Assembly: GCA_018821535.1 (NCBI GenBank)
Contig: JAHJLV010000036.1
Coordinates: forward strand, 52,288-116,287
Length of the DNA stretch: 64,000 nt
Source: Pseudomonadota bacterium
Lineage (GTDB): Bacteria > Desulfobacterota > Desulfobacteria > Desulfobacterales > Desulfobacteraceae
Direction: 5' to 3'
Position 1 is the stretch's first letter, and every line of letters starts with the position of its first letter. The position numbers were made by a program, and so were the translations under genes. Positions 52,689-61,499 of the stretch are shown piece after piece. The notes below the pieces were generated by a model. The model did no database searches and was not told the DNA's origin. It saw only the letters and a program-made list of their open reading frames with translations.

Positions 52689-54025
52689 TTTTGCACCTCC
52701 ATTGCAAGGCGGTCCATATGTTCTTTTGAAACGGTTTCTGTTGCACAGAATAAATAATGATTTTCAAGTTCCGGATAAAAGGGTTCAAGGGCTATTCCGG
52801 CAAGCATATGTTTATTTTTTAATAAATCGGTTCTTTTTTTTCTGAAATTTTCAGGCACTTTCATGACAAATTCATTAAAAAAAGGGCTGTCAAAAACGGG
52901 TGTAAAGCCCGAACGGGTCAGAGCTGCTTTAAGATACGCAGCTTTGTCATGATTAAGCTGGGCGATCTTGCGAATACCGATCTTGCCCAAGGTGGCAAGG
53001 TAAATGCCTGCTGTCATGGCGCACAGCCCGTTATTGGAACAGATATTTGAGGATGCTTTTTCCCGCCGGATATGCTGTTCCCGGGTGGCAAGCGTAAGGA
53101 CATAGCCCCTTCTGCCTTTGGTGTCCGTGGTTTTGCCAACCAGTCTGCCCGGCAGGTTTCGCATCTGTTTTGTGGTCCCGGCCAGAAGCCCGAGGCCTGG
53201 GCCGCCAAAGGATTGTGAAATCCCCAGACTCTGGCCTTCACCTGCTGCAATATCTGTCCCGAAACTTCCGGGACTTTTTAAAAGGCCATACGCCAGTGCC
53301 TCGGTAAAAGAGGTGACCATCATGGCCTCTTTTGCAGTGGCAATGTGTCGGATGCGTTCAAGATCTTCTATATGACCGAAAAAATTCGGGGACTGGATGC
53401 AGATGCCGGCAAGGTCATCCATTTTCCCCAAAGCCTTTAAATCCGTTGTTCCATCCGTGTTATAGGGGATTTCAATGATCTTGAAGCGGGTAGGGCGCAG
53501 ATAGGTTTTTATAATATGCCTGTGATGGGGATGGGTTAATCTGGATACTGCAACCGTGCTTGCGGTTTTGTGATTGCGAAGACTGATAAGGGCTGCTTCT
53601 GCAAGTGCGGTTCCGCCGTCATAGTGGGATGCTGTGGCAATATCCATTCCCAGCAGGTGTGTGATCATGGTCTGAAATTCATAAATCCCCTGAAGTGTTC
53701 CCTGGCTGATTTCAGGCTGATAAGGAGTATAGGCAGTCATGAATTCGGATCGGGAAATCAGATACGGGACAATTGCAGGAATATAATGGTCATAGCTTCC
53801 TGCACCCATAAAACAGGTATACGGATTTGCCGCGTAATTTTTCTTGGCAAGCATTTCCATATGGGCATTCAAATCCCATTCAGACAGACTGTCCGGAAGC
53901 GTTATCCCGTCTTTGGTTCTCAGGTTTTCAGGAATTGTGTCAAACAGATTGTCCAGGGTTTTATGACCAATGATATCAAGCATGCTTTCAATGTCTTCTG
54001 AAGTATGGGGAAGATAACGCATCAT
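52685..54025 (-). CDS. gcvPA: Glycine dehydrogenase (decarboxylating) subunit 1
   Basis: A 446-residue N-terminal P-protein half: FMGAGSYDHYIPAIVPYL, YTPYQPEISQGTLQ, FQTMITHLLGMDIATASHYDGGTALAEA, SFTEALAYGLLKSPG and the EQHIRREKASSNICSNNGLCAM segment. It lacks the PLP lysine, which is in subunit 2. AGGA lies before ATG 54025, 5 nt after gcvH. Confidence 0.95.
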   Translation of the reverse strand: MMRYLPHTSEDIESMLDIIGHKTLDNLFDTIPENLRTKDGITLPDSLSEWDLNAHMEMLAKKNYAANPYTCFMGAGSYDHYIPAIVPYLISRSEFMTAYTPYQPEISQGTLQGIYEFQTMITHLLGMDIATASHYDGGTALAEAALISLRNHKTASTVAVSRLTHPHHRHIIKTYLRPTRFKIIEIPYNTDGTTDLKALGKMDDLAGICIQSPNFFGHIEDLERIRHIATAKEAMMVTSFTEALAYGLLKSPGSFGTDIAAGEGQSLGISQSFGGPGLGLLAGTTKQMRNLPGRLVGKTTDTKGRRGYVLTLATREQHIRREKASSNICSNNGLCAMTAGIYLATLGKIGIRKIAQLNHDKAAYLKAALTRSGFTPVFDSPFFNEFVMKVPENFRKKRTDLLKNKHMLAGIALEPFYPELENHYLFCATETVSKEHMDRLAMEVQK

Positions 54026-54030
54026 GGGGG

Positions 54031-54429
54031 TTATCCTTTCAGCATATCCATGTATGCTGCTTTATTTAAAAGACTATCCATCTGACTTGAGTCAGATGGG
54101 GTTATTTTAATCAGCCAGCCTGCGTCATAACAGGATTGATTCACCAGCTCCGGCGCATTATCAAGTGCTTCATTGATCTGGATCACTTCCCCTGAGATTG
54201 GGATATATATTTCTGATACAGCTTTTACAGATTCCACGGTTCCAAATTCATCTCCCTTGGAAAAAACAGTACCCACATCAGGCAATTCTACAAAAACAAT
54301 TTCACCAAGCTGATCCTGGGCATAATCATTGATGCCGATGGTTACGACATCATTGGCGGATTTTGCCCATTCATGATCTTTGGTGTATTTGATATCTTCC
54401 GGCAGGTTATATTCGCTGAGTTCTTTCAT
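54031..54429 (-). CDS. gcvH: Glycine cleavage system H protein
   Basis: A 132-residue lipoyl carrier. The lipoylated Lys is in FGTVESVKAVSEIYIP (near residue 63), with the usual KYTKDHEW start part and AGWLIKI end part. It shuttles the aminomethyl intermediate between P, T and L proteins. The start at ATG 54429 has GGAGG upstream; an in-frame TTG 12 nt earlier overlaps this site. Target of LipB and LipA in the same operon. Confidence 0.94.
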   Translation of the reverse strand: MKELSEYNLPEDIKYTKDHEWAKSANDVVTIGINDYAQDQLGEIVFVELPDVGTVFSKGDEFGTVESVKAVSEIYIPISGEVIQINEALDNAPELVNQSCYDAGWLIKITPSDSSQMDSLLNKAAYMDMLKG

Positions 54430-54453
54430 GGTATCCTCCAAAAAGGGTGAGCT

Positions 54454-55728
54454 TTAAATAAAACGATTTATTTTTTTTCTTGCAGAGGTGTCCGGCCTGA
54501 TTTTTGTTGTGATGGTGACGTTTATGGTTCGTTTGCCATCGGTCAGGGTAACCGGGGTGCCAGGCGCAAGTTTTTTTGAGACCTTTATAAAGCCGCAGCT
54601 TAAGCCTTTAATTTGATAACCGCAAGGCAGATCAGGCGTATTTATGCTGACAATTTTCTGATCGAGCCAGTCAATGGCCATATCCGTAGCACAGGTTAAG
54701 ACGGCTCCGATGACTTGGCTGTTCTGGTCCAGAACCTGACTTTGATTTCCCGTGCCTGTTTTCTTCAGGGAGTTGCCAATAAAAGGATAGGTATAAAAGA
54801 CGTCAGTATCTGTATTCAGCAGCGCAAGGTCACCTGAAAAGGATTTGGTAAATCCTGTTTTATCTGAATTGAATGGCAGGGCAGATTCCCAGGGATGGCG
54901 GATAAATTTAAACACGCCGATATCCTGGTGGGACAAGGGCAGGCAGGCGCCTGTTCTCAGGGAATCTCTGGCCCCAAGTCCACAGGCAATGGCATCAAAT
55001 TCTTTTCCTGTCTGGATGATATTTTCCCAAAAGGAAAAAGCAGTTTCAGATGGCAGAAAAATTTCAAACCCGAATTCACCGGTATACCCGGATCGGGAAA
55101 GCAGAATATGGGTATGATCCATCAGTTTTACAGAATTTGATTTGAATAGAGACTCTTGTGAGAAAAGAGAATCCATATACCCCTTGAATGAAAAATAGGG
55201 GAACTTAGCAAATATGGATTCACTGTCTGCAATTAAATGGGACAGTATTCTGGCAGAGGCAGGGCCCTGGATATCGATTTTGGCAATTTTGCTGCTCAGG
55301 TAGGTGACAGATACATTTGCAGTTGTTTTTGCTGAATGGTGTTTCAGGTGATCTGTGATGATTGCGCCCATGCCGGCATTCACACAAACCATGAACAGGG
55401 TAGGGTCAAATTTATAAATAACGGCATCATCAATACAGAATCCATTGGTATCTAAGAATGCGCCGTATGTGCATTGTCCGGGTAAAAGTGCTGATAACTG
55501 CCGGGTAAAACAATAATTTAACAGATTAAATGCATCCGGCCCTGAAACACGGATACAGGACATATGGCTGGTGTCAAAAATGCCTGCGGACTGCAATACT
55601 GCGAAATGTTCCTTTTTAATACCGGTTTCATACCACAAAGGCATATCAAATCCTGCGAAATCAGACATATTGGCATGATGTGCCTTATGCCAGGCATGCA
55701 TGGGTGTGGTTTTTAATTCTAAAGTCAT
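54454..55728 (-). CDS. gcvT: Glycine cleavage system T protein (aminomethyltransferase)
   Basis: A 424-residue GcvT, with the N-terminal DFAGFDMPLWYETGIKKEH segment, GIFDTSHM, DIQGPASARIL and the folate-binding LSRSGYTGEFGFEIF and GARDSLRTGACLPL. It releases ammonia and forms methylene-tetrahydrofolate from the GcvH intermediate. The C-terminus is longer than E. coli GcvT by about 60 residues but includes the normal barrel domain. Start ATG 55728 with AGGA at 8 nt. Only 26 nt after lrp, so it is likely co-transcribed with its regulator. Confidence 0.92.
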   Translation of the reverse strand: MTLELKTTPMHAWHKAHHANMSDFAGFDMPLWYETGIKKEHFAVLQSAGIFDTSHMSCIRVSGPDAFNLLNYCFTRQLSALLPGQCTYGAFLDTNGFCIDDAVIYKFDPTLFMVCVNAGMGAIITDHLKHHSAKTTANVSVTYLSSKIAKIDIQGPASARILSHLIADSESIFAKFPYFSFKGYMDSLFSQESLFKSNSVKLMDHTHILLSRSGYTGEFGFEIFLPSETAFSFWENIIQTGKEFDAIACGLGARDSLRTGACLPLSHQDIGVFKFIRHPWESALPFNSDKTGFTKSFSGDLALLNTDTDVFYTYPFIGNSLKKTGTGNQSQVLDQNSQVIGAVLTCATDMAIDWLDQKIVSINTPDLPCGYQIKGLSCGFIKVSKKLAPGTPVTLTDGKRTINVTITTKIRPDTSARKKINRFI

Positions 55729-55754
55729 GGGCAATCCTTTTTGAATTAAAATTA

Positions 55755-56198
55755 TTAAAAAATATAAGGAACTTTCAAATTATACGATTTGTAAACCACA
55801 AAGGTTTCAACAGACCGGACACCCTGAACCTGGGAAATTTCTTCTGTATAAAATTCCAGGAGGCCAAATCCTTTTTTAAACAACACCAGAACAATCAAAT
55901 CATATCTTCCCGTGACCACGCTTACGGAAATGACACCTTTGAGTTTACTGATTTCCTCTCCTTTTTCCACCAGATTCATTTCAGACAGGCGTATGCCGAT
56001 AATAACAACCTTATGATCCGGCAGCATGGACGGTTCAACAAGACCGCAGATTTCAAGGATGCCCTCATCCTGAAGGTTGTTCACTCTGGATCGCACTGTG
56101 TTTTCCGTGATGGATAATTTATCTGCGATTTTTTTAAAGGATTTTTTACCCTGTCTGAGTTCTTTTATGATTTCTATGTTGGTTTCATCAATTTTCAT
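55755..56198 (-). CDS. Lrp/AsnC-family regulator
   Basis: A 147-residue protein: N-terminal winged helix-turn-helix (IIKELRQGKKSFKKIADKLSITENTVRSRVNNL, about residues 9-41) and C-terminal ligand-binding (RAM) domain (VVIIGIRLSEM..., VTGRYDLIVLVLFKKG, VRSVETFVVYKSYN). Family members sense amino acids; the position in front of gcvT suggests control of the glycine cleavage genes, possibly by glycine, and of lpdA on the other side. GAGGAT lies before ATG 56198. Confidence 0.9.
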   Translation of the reverse strand: MKIDETNIEIIKELRQGKKSFKKIADKLSITENTVRSRVNNLQDEGILEICGLVEPSMLPDHKVVIIGIRLSEMNLVEKGEEISKLKGVISVSVVTGRYDLIVLVLFKKGFGLLEFYTEEISQVQGVRSVETFVVYKSYNLKVPYIF

Positions 56199-56387
56199 GG
56201 CATCCTCTTCCGGGGGAATGTGATAAGCTGCTAAATTTAGAATGTTATTGAAAAATAACGTAGGCCAATGGTATTGTCAAATTATTATTAATCAAATTGC
56301 TGTATATATAAATTTTATCCATATAATTTTAGTTATTTTGCTTAAATTTTTTGATGGTGATTTTTTTGCATTCGGACAGGAGAGGAT
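56199..56387. promoter_or_regulatory. Divergent promoter region between lrp-gcv and lpdA
   Basis: 189 nt, very AT-rich, between the divergent starts. A TATAAT box (56322-56327) reading towards lpdA has a weak -35 (TTGCTG, 56297-56302, spacer 19). The Lrp product probably binds here, as in other divergent Lrp-controlled loci. No glycine riboswitch-like tandem structure was recognised. Confidence 0.45.
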
Positions 56388-57821
56388 ATGTCAATAAAAA
56401 TACTGATTATCGGTGGAGGCCCGGCAGGTTATGTGTGTGCATTGCATGCGGCCGATCATGGTGCAGATGTAACATTGATTGAAAAACAGAATCTTGGCGG
56501 CACCTGTCTGAACCGGGGGTGTATACCGTCCAAGATCATGAAGGATGCTGCAGATACCTGTGTAAAGATATCCAGGGCAGATCAGTATGGCATTAATCTG
56601 GAAATAAAAACCAGCATGGATATGAATGTCTTAAACCATCGTAAACATACAATTATCGCACAACAGCAGCAGGGCATAGCGTCTTTATTACATGCAAAAG
56701 GCATTCATATCATTAATGGAACGGCTGTTGTAAAATCATTGGGATCTGTACAGGTGGTTTTGGAAAATGGAGATACACAAGACTGTGCATACGACAGGCT
56801 GATCCTTGCCACGGGCACCCGGCCGTTGAGTGCAGGTGATTTTTTGTTTGATCATAAACATATTTTATCTTCAGATGATGTATTGTCTTTGGAAAAAATT
56901 CCAGAGTCCATCGTGATTGTCGGCGGTGGTGTGATCGGCTGTGAATTTGCTTGCATCCTGTCAGCATTGGGATCTGATGTGACGGTTATTGAAGCCATGT
57001 CAAGGCTTCTGCCTTTACCTTCCATTGATCCGGAATGTTCAAAACTGTTGCTCAGAGAAATGAAAAAACAAAAAATCAAAGTGTATTGTGATACCCTTGT
57101 CCGTTCAATTGAAAAAAATGAGGCAGGGGTGCGTGTGCATACTCAGGCCAGTTCAATTTCTGATAATGCGTCATCTCAAAAAAATAAAAATCCTGTGATT
57201 GATGCACAAAAAATAGCATTCTGCATAGGAAGGAAACCAGATTTCGAAGATCTGGGGCTGGAAAATATTGGTCTTAGTTTATCTGAAAAAGGCTGGATGA
57301 ATGTAAATGAAAAAATGGAAACGTGTATCAAAAATGTATATGCCATTGGTGATATTCTGGGACCTGAAAAATATATGCTGGCGCATGTGGCTTATCGTGA
57401 AGGAATGATTGCTGCCCAAAATGCAACCGGACGCGCAGCCCAGATGAGTTATCGTGTGATACCCAATACCGTGTTTACCATTCCTGAAATTGCATGTGTC
57501 GGGTTAACCCTGGCCCAGGCACAAAAAGAAAATCTATCTGTACAGTCATATTCAGTGAATTTCAGAAATCTTGGCAAAGCGCATATTACAGGTGAAATTG
57601 CAGGATTTGCAAAAATTGTCATAGATGCTTCATCACATAAAGTTTTAGGGGTCCAGATAATGGGAGCCCATGCTTCGGAATTGATTTCAGGAGCAGCACT
57701 TGCGGTTCAAAATGATTTGAGTGTTAAGGATGTGGCTCAGACCCTGTTCGCACATCCGACAATGTCGGAAATTTTGGGTGAAGTCTCTCTTAAAGCAACC
57801 GGCAGGGCAATACACGGATAA
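56388..57821 (+). CDS. lpdA: Dihydrolipoyl dehydrogenase
   Basis: A 477-residue flavoprotein disulfide reductase. FAD loop IIGGGPAGYVCA (6-17), redox-active GGTCLNRGCIPSK (near 37-49), NAD loop VIVGGGVIGCEFA, second FAD motif VYAIGDI and the C-terminal catalytic HAHPT-like FAHPTMSE. It reoxidises lipoyl groups on GcvH and possibly on 2-oxoacid complexes. AGGAGAGG precedes ATG 56388. It completes the glycine cleavage set on the other side of the Lrp gene. Confidence 0.95.
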   Translation: MSIKILIIGGGPAGYVCALHAADHGADVTLIEKQNLGGTCLNRGCIPSKIMKDAADTCVKISRADQYGINLEIKTSMDMNVLNHRKHTIIAQQQQGIASLLHAKGIHIINGTAVVKSLGSVQVVLENGDTQDCAYDRLILATGTRPLSAGDFLFDHKHILSSDDVLSLEKIPESIVIVGGGVIGCEFACILSALGSDVTVIEAMSRLLPLPSIDPECSKLLLREMKKQKIKVYCDTLVRSIEKNEAGVRVHTQASSISDNASSQKNKNPVIDAQKIAFCIGRKPDFEDLGLENIGLSLSEKGWMNVNEKMETCIKNVYAIGDILGPEKYMLAHVAYREGMIAAQNATGRAAQMSYRVIPNTVFTIPEIACVGLTLAQAQKENLSVQSYSVNFRNLGKAHITGEIAGFAKIVIDASSHKVLGVQIMGAHASELISGAALAVQNDLSVKDVAQTLFAHPTMSEILGEVSLKATGRAIHG

Positions 57822-57844
57822 AAAAACAGATGGTTTAAATGAGT

Positions 57845-58912
57845 TCATCTGGGGGGAGAAACTTCAAATTCATCCATTTTGTACAATAATGTTTTGTAGC
57901 TTATTTTTAGAATTTTTGCAGCCCGGGATCTGTTCCAGCCGACTTTTTCAAGAACAAAAGCAATGACTTCCTTTTCAACCCGGTCTGAGGCCAGTTTTTT
58001 GATTTTTTTCAAAGAAATGTCTTCAAATAATTTATCAGAACTGGTGGATAAGTCGACGAACTGCGAAATAATACTGGTTCTGTCCGTTGGGAACGCATTA
58101 TTTATTCCATGCTGTTGACTCTGATAAGACGTTTCAAATTGAGGTGCAACCGGAATCTGTATTTGATCCTTGGGCAATTCCTCAAGAATTTTCTCCCATG
58201 AATTTAAAATCATCTGTTTTTTTATACAGTTCTGAAGCTGTCTGACATTGCCGGGCCATGGATAATTGCATAACTTTTCCAGAATGTCTGAACCGGGTTT
58301 GCTACCGTTGTTATTCGGGTATTCAGAGCTGTATAAACGAAAATAATATTCAATCAGAGAGGGAATATCTTCTTTTCTTTCGCGAAGGGGTGGGATTTCA
58401 ATTTTTATGATATTCAATCTGTAAAAAAGATCTTCCCTGAAAGTTTTCTGTGCAATACTTTTTTCAAGGTTATGATTGGTGGCAGCAATGACCCATACAT
58501 CGGTTTTGAATTCATGATCAGATCCAAGGGGAGAGAATTCACCGCTCTGGAGGACGTGAAGCATCTTTGACTGCAATGCCATGGGCATGTCACCGATTTC
58601 GTCAAGAAAAAGAACCCCTTTGTCCGCGGTTTGAAATTTGCCGGGACGTTTTTTATGTGCGCCGGTGAATGCGCCTTTTTCGTATCCGTACAATTCGCTT
58701 TCAAGCAGCGTTTCAGGAAGTGCAGCACAATTTATTTTTACAAAATTCTGGGTGTTTCTGGCAGATTCCGCATATAAATTTTGAGCTACCACTTCTTTTC
58801 CCACACCGGTTTCCCCGGTTATCAGAACATTTAAACACGTGTTGGCTACATGGTTGATCAGCTCTTTAATCTTTAAAATTGACTTGCTGACACCGATTAA
58901 GGGAGTGCTCAT
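57845..58912 (-). CDS. Sigma-54-dependent activator without receiver domain
   Basis: A 355-residue AAA+ activator. Walker A GETGVGKE at 33-40, the sigma-54 contact loop GAFTGA at 80-85 (intact), Walker B LFLDEIGD at about 101-108, and an Arg-finger ERKEDIP-type part, then a C-terminal Fis-type helix-turn-helix (WNRSRAAKILKISYKTL, near 325-345). It has no N-terminal regulatory domain. It lies 9 nt after a free receiver protein, so the pair reads as a split NtrC. No sensor kinase is nearby. Confidence 0.92.
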   Translation of the reverse strand: MSTPLIGVSKSILKIKELINHVANTCLNVLITGETGVGKEVVAQNLYAESARNTQNFVKINCAALPETLLESELYGYEKGAFTGAHKKRPGKFQTADKGVLFLDEIGDMPMALQSKMLHVLQSGEFSPLGSDHEFKTDVWVIAATNHNLEKSIAQKTFREDLFYRLNIIKIEIPPLRERKEDIPSLIEYYFRLYSSEYPNNNGSKPGSDILEKLCNYPWPGNVRQLQNCIKKQMILNSWEKILEELPKDQIQIPVAPQFETSYQSQQHGINNAFPTDRTSIISQFVDLSTSSDKLFEDISLKKIKKLASDRVEKEVIAFVLEKVGWNRSRAAKILKISYKTLLYKMDEFEVSPPR

Positions 58913-58921
58913 AATTTTATC

Positions 58922-59308
58922 TTATTGTATTTCTTTTTCCTGGTTAATGAGTTCTGATACGGTATTTTCAATTTTAAAAAGATCAATGGGTTTGAAAAGA
59001 ACAACATCGGCCTTTGCTTCAGACGCAAGTGCTCCTGGTTGATCGCCATATCCTGTCATGGCAATAATTTTAAGATGCGGATATTCTTTTTTTACAATAG
59101 AAATCAAGCCGACACCGCTGATATTGGGCATCACCAGATCGGTTATCAGACAGTCAAAAAAATTGGATTTATCTCTTAACAGTTTTAATGCGGCAAACCC
59201 ATCAACAGCGGTTTTTACCTCATACCCCATGGAGTTAAAAAATTCATAAAATGTAGACAAAATATCTTCATTGTCATCCACTATGAGAAGTCTGTTCGAT
59301 TCGGTCAT
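58922..59308 (-). CDS. Single-domain response regulator
   Basis: A 128-residue CheY-like receiver with Asp11/Asp12 (VDDNED), phospho-acceptor Asp57 (ITDLVMP), Thr85 (AMTGYG) and Lys106 (FKPID). It has no output domain. It is the first gene of a two-gene unit with the sigma-54 activator 9 nt on, and probably steers that protein. Its partner kinase is not in the window. Confidence 0.92.
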   Translation of the reverse strand: MTESNRLLIVDDNEDILSTFYEFFNSMGYEVKTAVDGFAALKLLRDKSNFFDCLITDLVMPNISGVGLISIVKKEYPHLKIIAMTGYGDQPGALASEAKADVVLFKPIDLFKIENTVSELINQEKEIQ

Positions 59309-59418
59309 TCGTTGCCTCTTGTTATTAAAAGGGGAAAATTTGTATTTTTTTCTCCGTTATAGGATAGATTAGTTGCGCTTTGCAAGGAAAAGAACAAAAA
59401 TTTACGAAATTGTCAAGA

Positions 59419-60354
59419 TTATTTTAAATATGAAATAAAAATGTAAGCTGTAAACAGCAGAATAAACATCAATCCTGTTATTTTTGAGATTTTTTGCCTG
59501 CTGTATGCGATACCTCCCAGGGTGAGACAGATAAAAGCCATAAAGGGAAATTGAAACACATGCAGATCCGGATCAATTCGCATGGGATTGAAAAGCCCGA
59601 CAATCCCCATAACCAGGCAGATATTAAACAGATTTGAACCCACAACATTGCCCACCGAAATATCGCTTTGCCCCTTTGACGCCGCCACAGCAGAGGTGGC
59701 AAGCTCCGGCAGGCTGGTTCCTAAAGCCACAACTGAAATCCCGATAAATGTCTGGGAAAGTCCGATTTTTCCGGCAATTTCCATGGCTTCCTGAACAACG
59801 AAATTTGCACCGTAGGCCAGCATGATGATACCCGCACAGATGAAAAGAATGTTTTTTAAAATTGTTTTTACATTAAGGGGGTCTGAAACCAGAAGGGGAT
59901 CTTTTTTTTCTTTGGCAGTGCGGATGCTGTAAATTAAAAACACAATTAAAAGCGATATCAGGACAACCCCGTCCAAGTGGCTGATATTGGAATCCAGGCA
60001 CAGTATCCAGAAGATCAGGGAAACGCCGATCATATAGGGAATGTCAGTTTTTATAATTTGTTTTGCAATATGAACCGGTTTGATGATAGCTGAAATTCCA
60101 AGAACCAGAGAAATATTAATGGCATTGCTTCCCAGGATATTGCCGATGGATATTCCCTGCGAGCCTTTGATTGCAGCAACCAGACTGACTAAAAGCTCAG
60201 GGGCTGAAGTGGCTAAAGATACAATGGTTAAGCCGATAATCACCGGACGGACCGCAAATAAAACAGCAGTGGATGCAGCGCCTTCCACCAGCAGGGTTGA
60301 ACCGATGTAGAGCAATGCCAGTCCGGTAATTAAAATTAAAGCCTGTATATACAA
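59419..60354 (-). CDS. Calcium/sodium antiporter, CaCA family
   Basis: A 311-residue membrane protein with about ten helices and two inverted alpha repeats: ATSAPELLVS...GNILGSNAINISLVLG near residues 49-88 and GTSLPELATS...GNVVGSNLFNICLVMG near 212-255. The acidic residues (Glu in PEL of each repeat) bind the cation. It resembles YrbG. The start is TTG 60354; no ATG is available nearby. Single gene. Confidence 0.9.
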   Translation of the reverse strand: MYIQALILITGLALLYIGSTLLVEGAASTAVLFAVRPVIIGLTIVSLATSAPELLVSLVAAIKGSQGISIGNILGSNAINISLVLGISAIIKPVHIAKQIIKTDIPYMIGVSLIFWILCLDSNISHLDGVVLISLLIVFLIYSIRTAKEKKDPLLVSDPLNVKTILKNILFICAGIIMLAYGANFVVQEAMEIAGKIGLSQTFIGISVVALGTSLPELATSAVAASKGQSDISVGNVVGSNLFNICLVMGIVGLFNPMRIDPDLHVFQFPFMAFICLTLGGIAYSRQKISKITGLMFILLFTAYIFISYLK

Positions 60355-60394
60355 TAATCTATGCCGTTTTTAATTTAAAAAAAATCTCAAGTTC

Positions 60395-60423
60395 TTGCCT
60401 GAATTCTAAAATTATACTATAAG
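60395..60423 (+). promoter_or_regulatory. Candidate promoter for the FabH homologue
   Basis: TTGCCT (60395-60400), 17-base spacer, TATAAG (60418-60423), about 63 nt before ATG 60486. Confidence 0.42.
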
Positions 60424-60485
60424 GCGTGCATACTATAGCACAGGTGATTATTTATCAATACGATAATTCAAACGAGGAACGCTTT

Positions 60486-61499
60486 ATGAAAAAAAGCATC
60501 ATTAAAAGCTCAGGAATGTCTGTACCGCCCTATGTTGTTACCAATCATGATCTTGAAAAAATGATGGATACGTCTGATGAATGGATAAAACAAAGAACCG
60601 GAATTGAGCAAAGATACTGGGTTGAACCGGATACAGAATGCGGTGCTTCGGATCTGGGTGCCCAGGCATCAAAAATAGCGCTTGAAAAAGCAGGGTGGAC
60701 ACCCCAGGATATTGATCTGATTATTTTTGCGACCTTAAGTCCTGATATTTTTTTCCCGGGCTGCGGATGTCTTATGGCAGCAAAGCTTGGGCTTAATTCT
60801 ACCCCTGCACTGGATATCCGTCAGCAGTGTACTGGATTTTTGTATGGATTGACCACAGCCGATGCATATATAAAAGCAGGCTATGCCAACCGGGTGCTTG
60901 TGGTGGGAGGAGAAATTCACTCCACCGGTCTGGATAAAACCACCCGGGGCAGGGATGTAACTGTCATTTTCGGTGACGGCGCTGCAGCTGTTTGTATAGA
61001 AGGGATAGATACAGATGAACCTTGCGGTTTGCTTGCATCTTCTTTGCATGCAGATGGCAATTTTGCAGATGCATTAATGCTGGAGCTTCCTGCATCAAGA
61101 CTGCCGGTCCGTGTTCCCATGGATGTGCCTGGTGATGATCCGAGAAACTATCCTGTCATGGATGGGGCCACCATTTTTAAAAAAGCGGTCAGAATGCTGC
61201 CCCAGGTGATCAATGAATCGCTTGAAAAAGCAGGCATGGGGCTGGATGAAATTGGTCTTATCATTCCCCATCAGGCCAATATGAGAATCAATCAGGCGCT
61301 GGGTCAGTTTCTCAAACTGCCGGATGACAAGATATTTCATAATATTCAAAAATATGGGAACACAACTGCTGCCAGTATTCCCATAGCGCTTCATGAAGCC
61401 ATGGAACAGGGCAGAACCGGAAAGTCCAAAGATGTTGTCATGTTTGCAGGCCTGGGTGCCGGGCTTACATGGGGAAGCGCAATCTATAAATTTTTATAG
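60486..61499 (+). CDS. 3-oxoacyl-ACP synthase III (FabH) family protein
   Basis: A 337-residue thiolase-fold enzyme with the Cys-His-Asn set: Cys in RQQCTGFLYGL, His in IPHQANMRI and Asn in YGNTTAASIP. DEWIKQRTGIEQR and GDGAAAV are typical of FabH. It condenses an acyl-CoA with malonyl-ACP. Being a lone gene without fabD, fabG or acpP, it could be a FabH paralogue with a special acyl substrate. GAGGAA precedes ATG 60486; an earlier in-frame start has none. Its last 6 nt overlap pgi. Confidence 0.87.
   Translation: MKKSIIKSSGMSVPPYVVTNHDLEKMMDTSDEWIKQRTGIEQRYWVEPDTECGASDLGAQASKIALEKAGWTPQDIDLIIFATLSPDIFFPGCGCLMAAKLGLNSTPALDIRQQCTGFLYGLTTADAYIKAGYANRVLVVGGEIHSTGLDKTTRGRDVTVIFGDGAAAVCIEGIDTDEPCGLLASSLHADGNFADALMLELPASRLPVRVPMDVPGDDPRNYPVMDGATIFKKAVRMLPQVINESLEKAGMGLDEIGLIIPHQANMRINQALGQFLKLPDDKIFHNIQKYGNTTAASIPIALHEAMEQGRTGKSKDVVMFAGLGAGLTWGSAIYKFL

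Noticed and set aside
55729..56387. Glycine riboswitch in front of gcvT
   Set aside because: Only 26 nt separate lrp and gcvT, and the lrp/lpdA intergenic region is AT-rich without the tandem aptamer pattern; control by the Lrp protein is more likely.
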